Positions 16,299 to 24,874 of a stretch of DNA of 64,000 nucleotides are shown here, piece after piece. The notes under the pieces are model-generated. The model did no database searches. It was given only the letters and a program-made list of their open reading frames with translations, and was not told the origin of the DNA. The stretch is from Alphaproteobacteria bacterium (GTDB lineage: Bacteria > Pseudomonadota > Alphaproteobacteria > Sphingomonadales > Sphingomonadaceae). Both the position numbers and the translations under genes were made by a program. The stretch is from contig JAFANP010000014.1 of the NCBI GenBank assembly GCA_019232625.1, forward strand, positions 1 to 64,000, read 5' to 3'. The first letter of the stretch is position 1. Each line of letters opens with the position of its first letter.

Positions 16299-17603
16299 CT
16301 ATTCGCGGAAAGCGGTTTCTGTGAGTCGGGTGATCGGCGTCAGGATGTACTGCATGATCGTGCGCTTGTCGCCGAGCAGGCTGACGTCGGCGACCATGCC
16401 GGTGCCGATCGGCAGCGCCTTGCCGTTCCTGTCCTTGAGGGCGTTGGAATTGGTCCGCACCTGAACGATGTAGAAGCTCTCGCCGCTCTTCTCGTTCACC
16501 GTGACGTCGGGCGAGATCGCCGTCACCACGCCGTGCAGCGAGCCGTAGACGGAAGGGTCGTAGGCGGTGATGTTGACGCGCGCCTTCTGGCCCGTCTTGA
16601 CGAAGGCGATGTCCTGCGGGCGCACCATCGCCTCGATCAGCAGGCTCTCCTCGGAAGGGACGATCTCGATCATCGGCGCGCCCGGCCCGACGGCGCTGCC
16701 GACGGTGGTGACGAGCACGCGGTTGACCCGGCCGGGAAGCGGCGAGCGGACGCTGGTGCGCGCCACGCGCTCGGCGAGCGCCGGGATGGCGCTGCTTCGC
16801 GCCGAATATTCGCCCTGGGCGGTGGCGAGCTCGTTCGCCGCGACCGAGCGCCAGTCCTGCCGCTGCTGCGACAGCGTCGCCTGCGCCTCGCCGACCGAGG
16901 CCTGGGCGCGCGACAAGGCCGCCGCGGCCGACGCCGCCTCCGCGACCGCGACCATATAGGCGCTCTCCGCCTGGCTCAGCGAGAGGCGCGGCTCGATCCC
17001 CTTGGCGACCAGCGGCCGGATGATGTCGAGCTCCTCCTTGCGGGCGGTCCGCGCCGAGACCCGCGCGTCGTAGGCCGCCGAGGCTTCCTGCACCGCCCGG
17101 CTCGCCTGGAGGATCCGGGCCTGGCCGGCATTGACGAGGCTCGCCAGCTCCGAGGTCCGCGAGGCGTGGAGCGCGCGCTCGATCTGGATCTGGCGGGCGA
17201 CCTCCTCGTTGCCCGGGCGGGGATAGACCGGCTCCCGGCCGGTCACCTCCGCCTGGAGGCGGGCGATCTTGGCGGAAAGGGCGTTGACCGAGGCCTCGCC
17301 GCTGCCCAGCTCGGCGCCGCTCTGGGTGCGGTCGAGCCGGATCAGCTCCTGCCCCGCCTGGACGACCTGGCCGGTTCGGACCAAGATCGCCTCGACGATG
17401 CCGCCTTCCAGGTTGGAGACGACCTGGAGGTGCGAGCTGGCGATGACTCGGCCGCCGCCCTTCACGGTGCGGTCGAGCTTGGTCAGCGACGCCCAGGCGA
17501 TGAAGGCGATGAAGAAGGCCGCCACCACCCACAGGAGGACGTTGGAGGCGGTGCGCGGCTTGATGTCGCCGGCCAAGTCCTCGATGTGCCTGTGCTCGTT
17601 CAT
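16299..17603 (-). CDS. HlyD-family type I secretion membrane-fusion protein
   Basis: A 434-aa periplasmic adaptor: short cytoplasmic N-terminus, one transmembrane helix (about residues 23-42), a split lipoyl domain (GGRVIASSHLQVVSNLEGGI near the N-terminus and VRSPLPGRVNRVLVTTVGSA later) separated by a long coiled-coil hairpin, then beta-barrel and C-terminal parts typical of the HlyD/LapC/PrsE group. It bridges the ABC exporter and TolC. It starts 4 bp after the ABC gene stop. A 192-bp untranslated stretch follows before the adhesin gene. Confidence 0.93.
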   Translation of the reverse strand: MNEHRHIEDLAGDIKPRTASNVLLWVVAAFFIAFIAWASLTKLDRTVKGGGRVIASSHLQVVSNLEGGIVEAILVRTGQVVQAGQELIRLDRTQSGAELGSGEASVNALSAKIARLQAEVTGREPVYPRPGNEEVARQIQIERALHASRTSELASLVNAGQARILQASRAVQEASAAYDARVSARTARKEELDIIRPLVAKGIEPRLSLSQAESAYMVAVAEAASAAAALSRAQASVGEAQATLSQQRQDWRSVAANELATAQGEYSARSSAIPALAERVARTSVRSPLPGRVNRVLVTTVGSAVGPGAPMIEIVPSEESLLIEAMVRPQDIAFVKTGQKARVNITAYDPSVYGSLHGVVTAISPDVTVNEKSGESFYIVQVRTNSNALKDRNGKALPIGTGMVADVSLLGDKRTIMQYILTPITRLTETAFRE

Positions 17604-17607
17604 CGCG

Positions 17608-19356
17608 TCATGCCGCCTTGGGATTGGCCGGAGGGCCCGCCGGCCGGACCAGCTGCTTCAGGACCTCGTCGCGCGGCCCGTCCGCGACGACCCGCCCCTT
17701 GTCGACGAGGAGGATCCGGCTGACCAGCTGAAGGAGCGGCGGCCGGTGGGTGATCAGCACCAGCGTCCGGCCCTTCAGCTCCTCCTGCAGGCGCTGGATC
17801 AGCGCGGTCTCGGTCTGGGTGTCCATGGCGCTGGAGGGCTCGTCGAACACCATCACCGACGGCCGTCCGGCGAGCGCCCGGGCGATGGCGATCGACTGGC
17901 GCTGGCCGCCCGAAAGCCCTTCCCCGCGGTCGGCGAGGCGCAGGTCGTAGCCGTTCGCGATCTGGCCCATGAAGGAATGGGTGCCGGAAAGCTCCGCCGC
18001 GCGGAGCAGCTCCTCGTCGTCCACCGCCGGCCGGGCGAGGCCGATATTGTCGCGCACCGTGCCGCTCAGCAGCACGCTCTCCTGGAGCGCGACGCCGAGA
18101 TTGGCGCGCAGCTCCGCGGGGTCGAGCTGGCGGATGTCGGTGCCGTCGACCATCACCAGCCCTTCCTCCGGCGGGTAGAGGCCCATCAGCAGCCGGGCGA
18201 TGGTCGACTTGCCGGACCCGACCCGGCCGAGAAGGGCGATATGCTCGCCGGGCTCGACGGTGAAGTTGATGTTCTCCAGGGTCCGTTCCGGCGCGCCCGG
18301 ATAGCGGAAGCTGACGTTGCGGAACTCGATCCGCCCCTTGACCGTGGACAGCTTGATCCCGTCGCCGACCGGCCCCTCGGGCGGAAGGCTCATCATCTCG
18401 TTGAGCTGGCGATAGGCGGTTCGGGTGGAGGTCATCCGCGACAGGAGCTGCGAGATCTGAGCGAGCGGGGCGACGGCGCGGCCGGCGAGGATCGAGCAGG
18501 CGATGAGGCCGCCCATGGTGAGATCCTGCTTGGCGATCATGCCGACGCCGACCACCACCACCCCCGCATAGGAGATGGTGCCCGCCGAGGTCGCGGTGGT
18601 GATGCCGATGCTCGCGACCAGCCGCTGCCGCAGCGAGCTTGCGCTGTGCTGCTCCATCGCCCGCGACCAGCGCCTTGCGAGCAGCCGGCCGGCGCCCGTC
18701 GCCTTCACCGTCTCGAGGCCGCCGACCGTCTCGACCAGCACCGACTGCTTCTGGAGGCCCTCGCCCATCGACTTGGCGGACAGGCGGTCCATCGCCGGCT
18801 GGGTGAGGAGGCCGACGCCGATCACGATCGGGATCGCCAGCGCCGGGACGAACACCACCTTGCCGCCGATCAGGGCGACGACGGCGAGTGTGACGAGGAT
18901 GAACGGGAGGTCGACGATCGCCGTCATCGTCGCGGAGGCGAAGAAGTCGCGCAGGGCCTCGAGCTCGCGCATCAGGCCGGTCAGCGCCCCGGTCGAGCCC
19001 TTCTTGAGGTCGAGCCTCAGCGCCAGCAGCCGGCCGAACAGGGTCTCGCCGATGTCGCGGTCGATCGAGGCGCCGGCGACGTCGACGAAATAGGCGCGGA
19101 GCAGCTTCAGCATGAAGTCGAAGATGACGATCACGGCGAGTCCGATCGACAGCGCCACCAGCGAGGAGGTGGCGTTGTTCGGCACGACGCGGTCGTAGAC
19201 GGTCATCGTGAACAGCGACGTCATCAGCCCGAAGATGTTGATCATCACCGCGGCGAGGGCGACCTTCATGTAGACCGGGCGGTTGCGCCGCATCGGCTCC
19301 ATCAGCCACTCGGCGAAGCGCCGCTTGGGGACCTTGACGAGTTCCTCGCTGCTCAC
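17608..19356 (-). CDS. Type I secretion ABC exporter (LssB/LapB type)
   Basis: A 582-aa half-transporter: an N-terminal membrane domain with about six helices (residues 30-310) and a C-terminal nucleotide-binding domain with Walker A GRVGSGKS, signature LSGGQ, Walker B VMVFDEPSSAMD and H-loop ITHR. There is no N-terminal C39 peptidase and only a trace of the C39-like domain seen in HlyB/LapB, so it should export an uncleaved C-terminal-signal substrate, matching the adhesin encoded two genes downstream. It overlaps the TolC stop by 4 bp (ATGA). Confidence 0.94.
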   Translation of the reverse strand: MSSEELVKVPKRRFAEWLMEPMRRNRPVYMKVALAAVMINIFGLMTSLFTMTVYDRVVPNNATSSLVALSIGLAVIVIFDFMLKLLRAYFVDVAGASIDRDIGETLFGRLLALRLDLKKGSTGALTGLMRELEALRDFFASATMTAIVDLPFILVTLAVVALIGGKVVFVPALAIPIVIGVGLLTQPAMDRLSAKSMGEGLQKQSVLVETVGGLETVKATGAGRLLARRWSRAMEQHSASSLRQRLVASIGITTATSAGTISYAGVVVVGVGMIAKQDLTMGGLIACSILAGRAVAPLAQISQLLSRMTSTRTAYRQLNEMMSLPPEGPVGDGIKLSTVKGRIEFRNVSFRYPGAPERTLENINFTVEPGEHIALLGRVGSGKSTIARLLMGLYPPEEGLVMVDGTDIRQLDPAELRANLGVALQESVLLSGTVRDNIGLARPAVDDEELLRAAELSGTHSFMGQIANGYDLRLADRGEGLSGGQRQSIAIARALAGRPSVMVFDEPSSAMDTQTETALIQRLQEELKGRTLVLITHRPPLLQLVSRILLVDKGRVVADGPRDEVLKQLVRPAGPPANPKAA

Positions 19357-20759
19357 TTCTGGCCCCCTACGCTGGCGGGATCGATCTGCAGCTCCGCAAG
19401 CAGGCCGCCGGTCCGCGAAAGAAGGACGTAGCGCGCCGCATCGAGCTCGCTGAGCGCCCTAATGTATGCCGTCGCGGTTTCAAAATAGGAGTCTTCGGCG
19501 GCGACGACGTCGAACAGGGTGCCGCGGGCGTTGATGAAGCGCTCGACCAGCACGTCGCGGGAGCGGCGGCTGGCGATATAGTTCGATTCCTGCGCCTTGA
19601 GCTGCTCCTCGAGCGCCTGAACGTCGGACCAGGCGATGGACGCGTCGCGCGCCGATTCCTCGCGGATCCGGGTCGCCCGTGCGTCGGCGGAGCGGGCCCG
19701 GGCCTGCGCCTGGGCGAGCCGCGCCTCGGTGCCTCCGAACAGGCGCTGGCGAAGGGTGACGCGGCCGCGAATGTCGTAGTCGGTGGCGTTCTCGAAGACG
19801 CCGTAGCGGCCGGCGTCGACCCCGACCCCGACCTGCGGCAGCCGGTCCGACTTGGTCGCCTGGGCTTCGCGCCGCGCCGAGTCGGCCAGCGCCTGCGCCG
19901 CGCGCGGCTGCGGCGCGCTCATCGCCTGGAGGGCGGCGGCGTCGCGGCTCATCGCCGGCAGGTCCGCGACCGGCGCGCGCTCGAGGTTCGGCGGGGGCGG
20001 CGAGCCGGTGAGCTGGGTGAAGCGCGCCTCGGCGTTGGAGAGCTGGCGGCGGAAGCCGGCCAGCCGCGTCTGGGCCGAGGCGAGGTAGCTCTCCACCCTC
20101 GCCGTGTCGCCGGGCGCCGAGACGCCCTGCCGGATCCGCTCCTCGACCGCGGCCCGCAGCTCCTGCTGGTTCGAGACGAAATTCTCGGTGAGCGCGACCA
20201 GCGCGCGATAGGCGAAGACGTCGTACCAGGCGGCGATGCTGTTGAGGGCGATATTGTCGGCGCTCGCCTCCGCGTCGGCGGCGGCGGCGCGCAGCCGCGC
20301 CCCGGCCGCCTCGACCCGCTTCGCGCCGGCGCCGAAGTCGAAGATGGTCTGCTGCACCGTCAGCGTCGCGTCGGTCCGCTGGCTGGGCCTCGACCGCTCG
20401 ATGATGTTGTTCGGATCGTTGGAGAATTCGCGGGCGATCACCTTGTACGACGAGACGCTGAGGTCGATCGACGGCAGCCGCCGCTCATAGGCCTCGTCGA
20501 CCACCGAGCGCGCTTCGCTGGTCTGCGCCTCGGCCTCCTGGGTGGCGGGATGGCGCTCGACCGCCGACGCGATGGTCGAGCGGAACATGGCCGGCGAGGC
20601 CTGGCTGCGCGCGAGGCGGAGGATCGGATCGGCGGCGATGTCGATCTTCATCGGGTCGGCCGAAGGCGGCGGCAGGCTCGGCGGCGCGACCTGCTGAGCC
20701 AGCGCGGCACCGCCCGCCGTCATCGTCAGCGCCAACGCGAGCGCCCTGTGCAGCTTCAT
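19353..20759 (-). CDS. TolC-family outer-membrane channel of the type I secretion system
   Basis: A 468-aa protein with a signal peptide (ALALTMTAGGAALAQ) and two repeats of the long alpha-helical TolC barrel (segments around 60-240 and 270-460), rich in Ala/Arg/Glu heptads and containing the RQRLFGG and TLFDVVAAEDS stretches common in the TolC/AggA branch. It provides the outer-membrane exit for the giant adhesin. It is also the only TolC-type protein in the window, so the separate adaptor/ABC system at 33-43 kb must borrow an outer-membrane channel if it needs one. Confidence 0.93.
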   Translation of the reverse strand: MKLHRALALALTMTAGGAALAQQVAPPSLPPPSADPMKIDIAADPILRLARSQASPAMFRSTIASAVERHPATQEAEAQTSEARSVVDEAYERRLPSIDLSVSSYKVIAREFSNDPNNIIERSRPSQRTDATLTVQQTIFDFGAGAKRVEAAGARLRAAAADAEASADNIALNSIAAWYDVFAYRALVALTENFVSNQQELRAAVEERIRQGVSAPGDTARVESYLASAQTRLAGFRRQLSNAEARFTQLTGSPPPPNLERAPVADLPAMSRDAAALQAMSAPQPRAAQALADSARREAQATKSDRLPQVGVGVDAGRYGVFENATDYDIRGRVTLRQRLFGGTEARLAQAQARARSADARATRIREESARDASIAWSDVQALEEQLKAQESNYIASRRSRDVLVERFINARGTLFDVVAAEDSYFETATAYIRALSELDAARYVLLSRTGGLLAELQIDPASVGGQK

Positions 20760-20852
20760 CTGAATGTCCCGCCCAACCCCAAGCTGGCGCGCTTTAAGGC
20801 GGTTTTCCGCCCGAAACCAGAGAAAAGGCTTGCCGTTCAGCCCATTGGCGGC

Positions 20853-21302
20853 TCAGCCCGGCTCGTCCCGGGCCGGAAAGACGGCCACGCAGGTGAAGCG
20901 CGGCGCCTCCTCCCCGCCGATCGCCGGCCGTCCGTCCACGGTCACCCAGACATGGGCTTCGAGCGCCGCGTCGCCCTCGGCCGCGACTCCGTAATGGAGC
21001 ACCGAGGCGATGCCTCGGCGGCGGAGCATGCGGTGGAGGGCGAGGCCGCGCTGGAAGCAGACGGCGCGCCACGGCAGCCGGTCCGCCCAGGCGTCGACCG
21101 CCCAGCGCGCCTTGCGCAGGAAGGCCTCGTCGGCCGCGCGCGCCGGCATCGCGTCCCGGGAGGCGAGCGCGGCGACGCGGCGGAAGGGCAGCAGCCTGAT
21201 CGCGACCGACGCATGGACCAGCGCCGGCAGCGCCTCCGCGAGCAGGCGCCAATTGCCTGCGCCGAGGCGGCGCAGGCGGCGCGGGGAAAGGGAGCCGGCC
21301 AT
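20853..21302 (-). CDS. Lasso-peptide-B2-like transglutaminase-fold protein
   Basis: A 149-aa cytoplasmic protein of the Transglut_core3 (microcin J25 McjB/lasso B2) family. The predicted catalytic Cys is in RAVCFQRGLALHRMLRRRGI, the His in LEAHVWVTVDG and the Asp just after it, so the Cys-His-Asp triad looks intact. B2 proteins act as leader peptidases guided by a PqqD-like partner. ATG 21302 is preceded by GAGGAG; an in-frame ATG lies 14 codons upstream. It is oriented with the TolC-ABC-HlyD-adhesin genes, 93 bp upstream of tolC. No lasso cyclase or precursor is present, so a classical lasso pathway is not supported. Confidence 0.82.
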   Translation of the reverse strand: MAGSLSPRRLRRLGAGNWRLLAEALPALVHASVAIRLLPFRRVAALASRDAMPARAADEAFLRKARWAVDAWADRLPWRAVCFQRGLALHRMLRRRGIASVLHYGVAAEGDAALEAHVWVTVDGRPAIGGEEAPRFTCVAVFPARDEPG

Positions 21303-21405
21303 CGGCGCTCCTCTACCCAAGGCGTCGCGGGCGAGGCAAACCATTGTTCCCGCCGCCGCGCTTCGGCTAGGCTCCGGCTCCCCGCCCCTCGCCGGTAGCC
21401 GCCCC

Positions 21406-22542
21406 TTGCCCTTCCCGCCGGAATTCGACCTCGTCGCCGCCTGCTGCCGCTGGCCGCCGTCTCCGGAGCGCGAGGCGGCGGTGCGCGCCGCGGCGTCCCG
21501 GCCGATCGACTGGGATTTCCTCCTCCGAGTCGCCGCCCGCCAGCGGGTCGAGGGGCTGGTCCATGATGGCCTCGCCCGGGCGGGCGTCGAGGCGCCGCCC
21601 CCCGTCGCGGCTCGGCTGGCGGCGAGCGCCGGCGCGATCGCGCGGGAGAATCTCGCCTTCGCCGCCGAGTCGCACCGCCTGCGGCGGGCCTTCGACGCCG
21701 GTTCGGTGGACGTCCTGTTCGTCAAGGGCACGACCCTCAACATGCTGGCCTACGGCACGCTGGCGATGAAGAAGGCGGTCGACATCGACCTCGCCGTCGA
21801 CGCCGCCGACTATCGCCGGGCGATCGCGACGATGGAGGCGGCGGGCTATGAATGCCTCGAGCCCGCGCCCGGCGCCTCCGCGGGCGAGATCCTCGCCTGG
21901 GCGGAGCGCAACAAGCACAGCGCGTGGCGCCGGCGCGGGATCCTCGTCGAGCTGCATTCGAGCCTCGTCGACAGCCCCGGCCTGCTCGCGGGAGTCTCGC
22001 TCCGCTCGCCGCGGCAGGAGGTCGCGCTCCCCGGCGGGATCTCGCTGCCGACGCTCGCGCCCGAGGCGCTGTTCGCCTATCTGTGCGTCCACGGCGCCAC
22101 CCACGCCTGGTCGCGGCTGAAATGGATCGCCGACGTCAACGCCCTGCTCGCCCAGGCCGGCGAGGCGGCGATCGAGCGCCTCCACCGCCGCGCCGTCGCG
22201 CTCGGCGCCGGCCGCGCCTCCGGCCAGGCGCTGCTCCTCTGCAACGCGCTGTTCGCGCGCGCCCTTCCCGCCGGGCTGGAGGCGGAGCTCCGCGCCGACC
22301 GCGGCACCGCCTATATCGCCCGAGTCGCGCGCGACTCGCTGGTCCGGGGCGGCGCCGACGCCGAGCTGGACGGACAGATATTGGGGACGGCGGCGATCCA
22401 CCTCTCCCATCTGCGGCTCATGCCCGGCTGGCGGTTCAAGGCGGCGGAGATCGGCCGCAAGCTGCGCTCGATGGGCGGCGCGCCCCTCCTCGCCTTGCCC
22501 CGCTGGCTTCTGCGCCGCGCCCGCGCCGCGCGAGGCGCCTAA
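21406..22542 (+). CDS. NTP_transf_5-type nucleotidyltransferase family protein
   Basis: About 378 aa. The core has VDVLFVKGTTLNMLAYGT followed by KKAVDIDLAVDAADYRRAI, the LKGxxL and DIDL signature of the PF14907 nucleotidyltransferase-like family; the C-terminal half is helical (FAYLCVHGATHAWSRLKWIADVNALL). Such proteins recurrently sit with PqqD-like and B2-like genes; their substrate is unknown. No ATG or GTG is well placed, so TTG 21406 is the best guess for the start, which is uncertain. It is divergent from the B2-like gene (103 bp) and its stop overlaps the convergent transporter gene by 4 bp. Confidence 0.8.
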   Translation: MPFPPEFDLVAACCRWPPSPEREAAVRAAASRPIDWDFLLRVAARQRVEGLVHDGLARAGVEAPPPVAARLAASAGAIARENLAFAAESHRLRRAFDAGSVDVLFVKGTTLNMLAYGTLAMKKAVDIDLAVDAADYRRAIATMEAAGYECLEPAPGASAGEILAWAERNKHSAWRRRGILVELHSSLVDSPGLLAGVSLRSPRQEVALPGGISLPTLAPEALFAYLCVHGATHAWSRLKWIADVNALLAQAGEAAIERLHRRAVALGAGRASGQALLLCNALFARALPAGLEAELRADRGTAYIARVARDSLVRGGADAELDGQILGTAAIHLSHLRLMPGWRFKAAEIGRKLRSMGGAPLLALPRWLLRRARAARGA

Positions 22543-23231
22543 ATCCGGCTCTGGCCGGGCGCCCCGTCCAGCCGCCGGCCGAGGCCGACGAAGAAATAGA
22601 TCAGCACCGGAACGGCGACGATCGAGAGCACCACCTTGGCAAGCATCTGCCCGGCCAGCAGCTGGCCGATCGGGAAGACGCCGTAAAAGGCGATGGTGAC
22701 GAACAGCAAGGTGTCGACGACCTGCGAGGTGACGCTGGCGATCGCCGCGCGCAGCCAGAGCAGCCGCCCGGTCTCGCGCTTCAGCCGGCTGAAGATGGTG
22801 ACGTTGAGAAGCTGCGACGTGCCGTAGGCGACGATCCCGCCCAGCCAGATGCGCGGCGTCGAGCCCATCACCGTGTTGAAGGCGGCCAGCCGCTCGGCCG
22901 GCATCGCGGCGGCGGCCGGCAGGGCCAGGACCAGCTCGGAGAGGAGCAGGGAGACGACCAGCGGCACGAAGCCGATCACCACCAGCCGGTTGGCGGTGGG
23001 CCGGTCGTAGAGCTCGGCGACCGCGCTCGACGTCGCCACCAGCAGGAGGAAGGCGAAGATCCCCGCCTCCACCGCCAGCGGGCCGATGCCGACCCAATCG
23101 CCGATCCGCGAGATCGGGCCGAGCGCCACCTGCTTGTTGCCGAGCACGCCGGCGATGCAGACCATGCCGCCGTAGAAGATCGAGAGGGCGAAGAGCGCGC
23201 GCGGGGCGGCGGGGGCGGCTTTGCTGTCCAT
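22539..23231 (-). CDS. Queuosine precursor transporter (YhhQ/DUF165 family)
   Basis: A 230-aa protein with about six transmembrane helices and the family motifs SSAVAELYDRPTANRLVVIGF and GGIVAYGTSQLLNVTIFSRL, ending in an Arg-rich tail. YhhQ-type vitamin transporters take up 7-cyano- or 7-aminomethyl-7-deazaguanine for tRNA queuosine. I start it at ATG 23231; the open frame extends 11 codons upstream. It is convergent with the nucleotidyltransferase and divergent from adenosine kinase. No preQ0 riboswitch is obvious in the 77-bp gap to the kinase gene. Confidence 0.88.
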   Translation of the reverse strand: MDSKAAPAAPRALFALSIFYGGMVCIAGVLGNKQVALGPISRIGDWVGIGPLAVEAGIFAFLLLVATSSAVAELYDRPTANRLVVIGFVPLVVSLLLSELVLALPAAAAMPAERLAAFNTVMGSTPRIWLGGIVAYGTSQLLNVTIFSRLKRETGRLLWLRAAIASVTSQVVDTLLFVTIAFYGVFPIGQLLAGQMLAKVVLSIVAVPVLIYFFVGLGRRLDGAPGQSRI

Positions 23232-23308
23232 GGCCGGGTGCGTAACGGGTTTGACGGCGCGCAAAAAGAGCTTTCGCTTCGCGCGCCTTCCGGCCAGAAG
23301 CTCCGCCC

Positions 23309-24298
23309 GTGACCGAACCCCGCCTCGACGTCCTCGCGATCGGCGACGCCATCGTCGACGTGATCGCCAGCGCCGAGGAATCGTTCCTGGTCGACGAGGG
23401 GCTGGTCAAGGGCTCGATGCGGCTGATCGACGCCGAGGAGGCGACCCGGCTCTATACCCATATGGGCCAGGCGCGCGAGACGAGCGGCGGATCGGCGGCG
23501 AACACGATGGCCGGCATCGCCGCGATGGGCGGCCGGGCCGGCTTCGTCGGCCAGGTCGCCGGCGACCAGCTCGGCGAGATCTTCGCCCACGACATACGCG
23601 CGCTCGGAGTCGAATACCGCACCCCGCCGCTGGGCGATTCAGCCTCGCCGACCGGGCGATGCCTGATCCTCGTCACGCCCGACGGCCAGCGGACGATGAA
23701 CACCTTCGCCGGCGCGTCCCACCGGCTGGCGGCGGCGGCGCTCGACCCCGACCAGATACGCGGCGCGGCGATCCTCTATCTGGAAGCCTATCTGTGGGTC
23801 CCGGATTCCCCGCGCGAGGCGATGCTGGAGGCGATCGAGATCGCCCACCGGGCGGGCCGCAAGGTCGCGCTGACCCTCTCCGACATCGCCTGCATCGCCA
23901 AGCGCCGGGACAGCCTCCTGGCGCTCGTCGGGCGCGGCGCCGTCGATCTTCTCTTCGCCAACGAGCAGGAGATGCGCTCCCTCGCCGGCGAGGACGATTT
24001 CGACCGGGCGCTCGCCGCCTTCTGCCGCGACGTGCCCCGCATCGTCGTCACCTGCAGCGAGAAGGGCGCCATCGCCGTCGAGGGGCGCCGGCGGGTCGAG
24101 GTTCCCGCCGCCCCAGTGGCGAAGGTGGTCGACACGACCGGCGCGGGCGACCTGTTCGCCGCCGGCTTCCTGTTCGGCCAGTCCCACGGCCGCAGCCTCG
24201 AGGAGAGCCTGAGGCTGGGATCGCTGGCGGCGGCGGAGATCATCTCGCACTTCGGCGCCCGGCCGGAGGCGGACCTCGGCGCGCTGGTCGCCTCATGA
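23309..24298 (+). CDS. Adenosine kinase (PfkB/ribokinase family)
   Basis: A 329-aa sugar/nucleoside kinase. The N-terminal GDAIVDVIA strand, the substrate loop GGSAANTMAGIAAMGG, and the C-terminal PfkB signature DTTGAGDLFAAGFLFG with the catalytic Asp are all present. The architecture and length match the alphaproteobacterial adenosine kinase group, which makes AMP from adenosine. GTG 23309 is the start. The stop overlaps the following LOG gene by 4 bp, and a concentrative nucleoside transporter follows, forming a purine nucleoside salvage operon. Confidence 0.9.
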   Translation: MTEPRLDVLAIGDAIVDVIASAEESFLVDEGLVKGSMRLIDAEEATRLYTHMGQARETSGGSAANTMAGIAAMGGRAGFVGQVAGDQLGEIFAHDIRALGVEYRTPPLGDSASPTGRCLILVTPDGQRTMNTFAGASHRLAAAALDPDQIRGAAILYLEAYLWVPDSPREAMLEAIEIAHRAGRKVALTLSDIACIAKRRDSLLALVGRGAVDLLFANEQEMRSLAGEDDFDRALAAFCRDVPRIVVTCSEKGAIAVEGRRRVEVPAAPVAKVVDTTGAGDLFAAGFLFGQSHGRSLEESLRLGSLAAAEIISHFGARPEADLGALVAS

Positions 24299-24864
24299 AG
24301 CGGATCGCCGTCTATTGCGGGTCGAGCATGGGCACGGATCCGGCCTTCGCCGCCATCGCCCGCGGGCTCGGCCGGGAGATGGCCCGCCGCGGCCTCGGCC
24401 TCGTCTACGGCGGCGGCAAGCGGGGGCTGATGGGCGTGGTCGCCGACGCCGTTCTGGAGGCGGGCGGCGAGGTCCACGGCGTCATCCCGCAGTCGCTAGT
24501 CGACCTGGAGGTCGCCCATCCGGGCCTTACCGCCCTCCACACGGTCACCACCATGCACGAGCGCAAGGCGATGATGACCGAGCTCACCGACTCGTTCGTC
24601 GCGCTGCCCGGCGGCATCGGCACGTTCGACGAATTGTTCGAGGCCTGGACGTGGAACGCGCTCGGCTACCACGCCAAGCCCTTCGCCTTGCTCAACGTCG
24701 CCGGATTCTGGGACGGCTTGATCCACTTTCTCGATCACGCCACGATGAGCGGATTCATGTCGCCGGCCCGCCGCGCCCAGCTGATCGTCGCCGACGATAT
24801 AGGCGAGGCGATCGACCGGCTCGACGACGCCTGCACGGCGGCGCAGCCGAAAATGGTTTGGTGA
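24295..24864 (+). CDS. LOG-family nucleoside-monophosphate phosphoribohydrolase (TIGR00730 type)
   Basis: A 189-aa Rossmann-fold protein with YCGSSMG at the N-terminus, LVYGGGKRGLMGVVADAVL and the catalytic LPGGIGTFDELFE. LOG proteins split the N-glycosidic bond of AMP or cytokinin riboside monophosphates to give free base and ribose 5-phosphate. It overlaps the adenosine kinase stop (ATGA) and precedes nupC, so adenosine taken up and phosphorylated could be channelled to adenine and ribose 5-phosphate. A second, longer LOG paralogue lies at 26225-27106. Confidence 0.92.
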   Translation: MKRIAVYCGSSMGTDPAFAAIARGLGREMARRGLGLVYGGGKRGLMGVVADAVLEAGGEVHGVIPQSLVDLEVAHPGLTALHTVTTMHERKAMMTELTDSFVALPGGIGTFDELFEAWTWNALGYHAKPFALLNVAGFWDGLIHFLDHATMSGFMSPARRAQLIVADDIGEAIDRLDDACTAAQPKMVW

Positions 24865-24874
24865 GGGGGAAGGC

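Noticed and set aside
20760-21405. A lasso peptide or other RiPP precursor beside the B2-like gene
   Set aside because: Both gaps (20760-20852 and 21303-21405) and the gaps around the PqqD-like gene were read in all frames; none has a short frame with a ribosome-binding site and a leader/core-like product. No asparagine-synthetase-like cyclase is present.
23232-23308. preQ1/preQ0 riboswitch upstream of the queuosine-precursor transporter
   Set aside because: The divergent gap to adenosine kinase is only 77 bp and shows no convincing hairpin plus A-rich tail preceding the transporter start.
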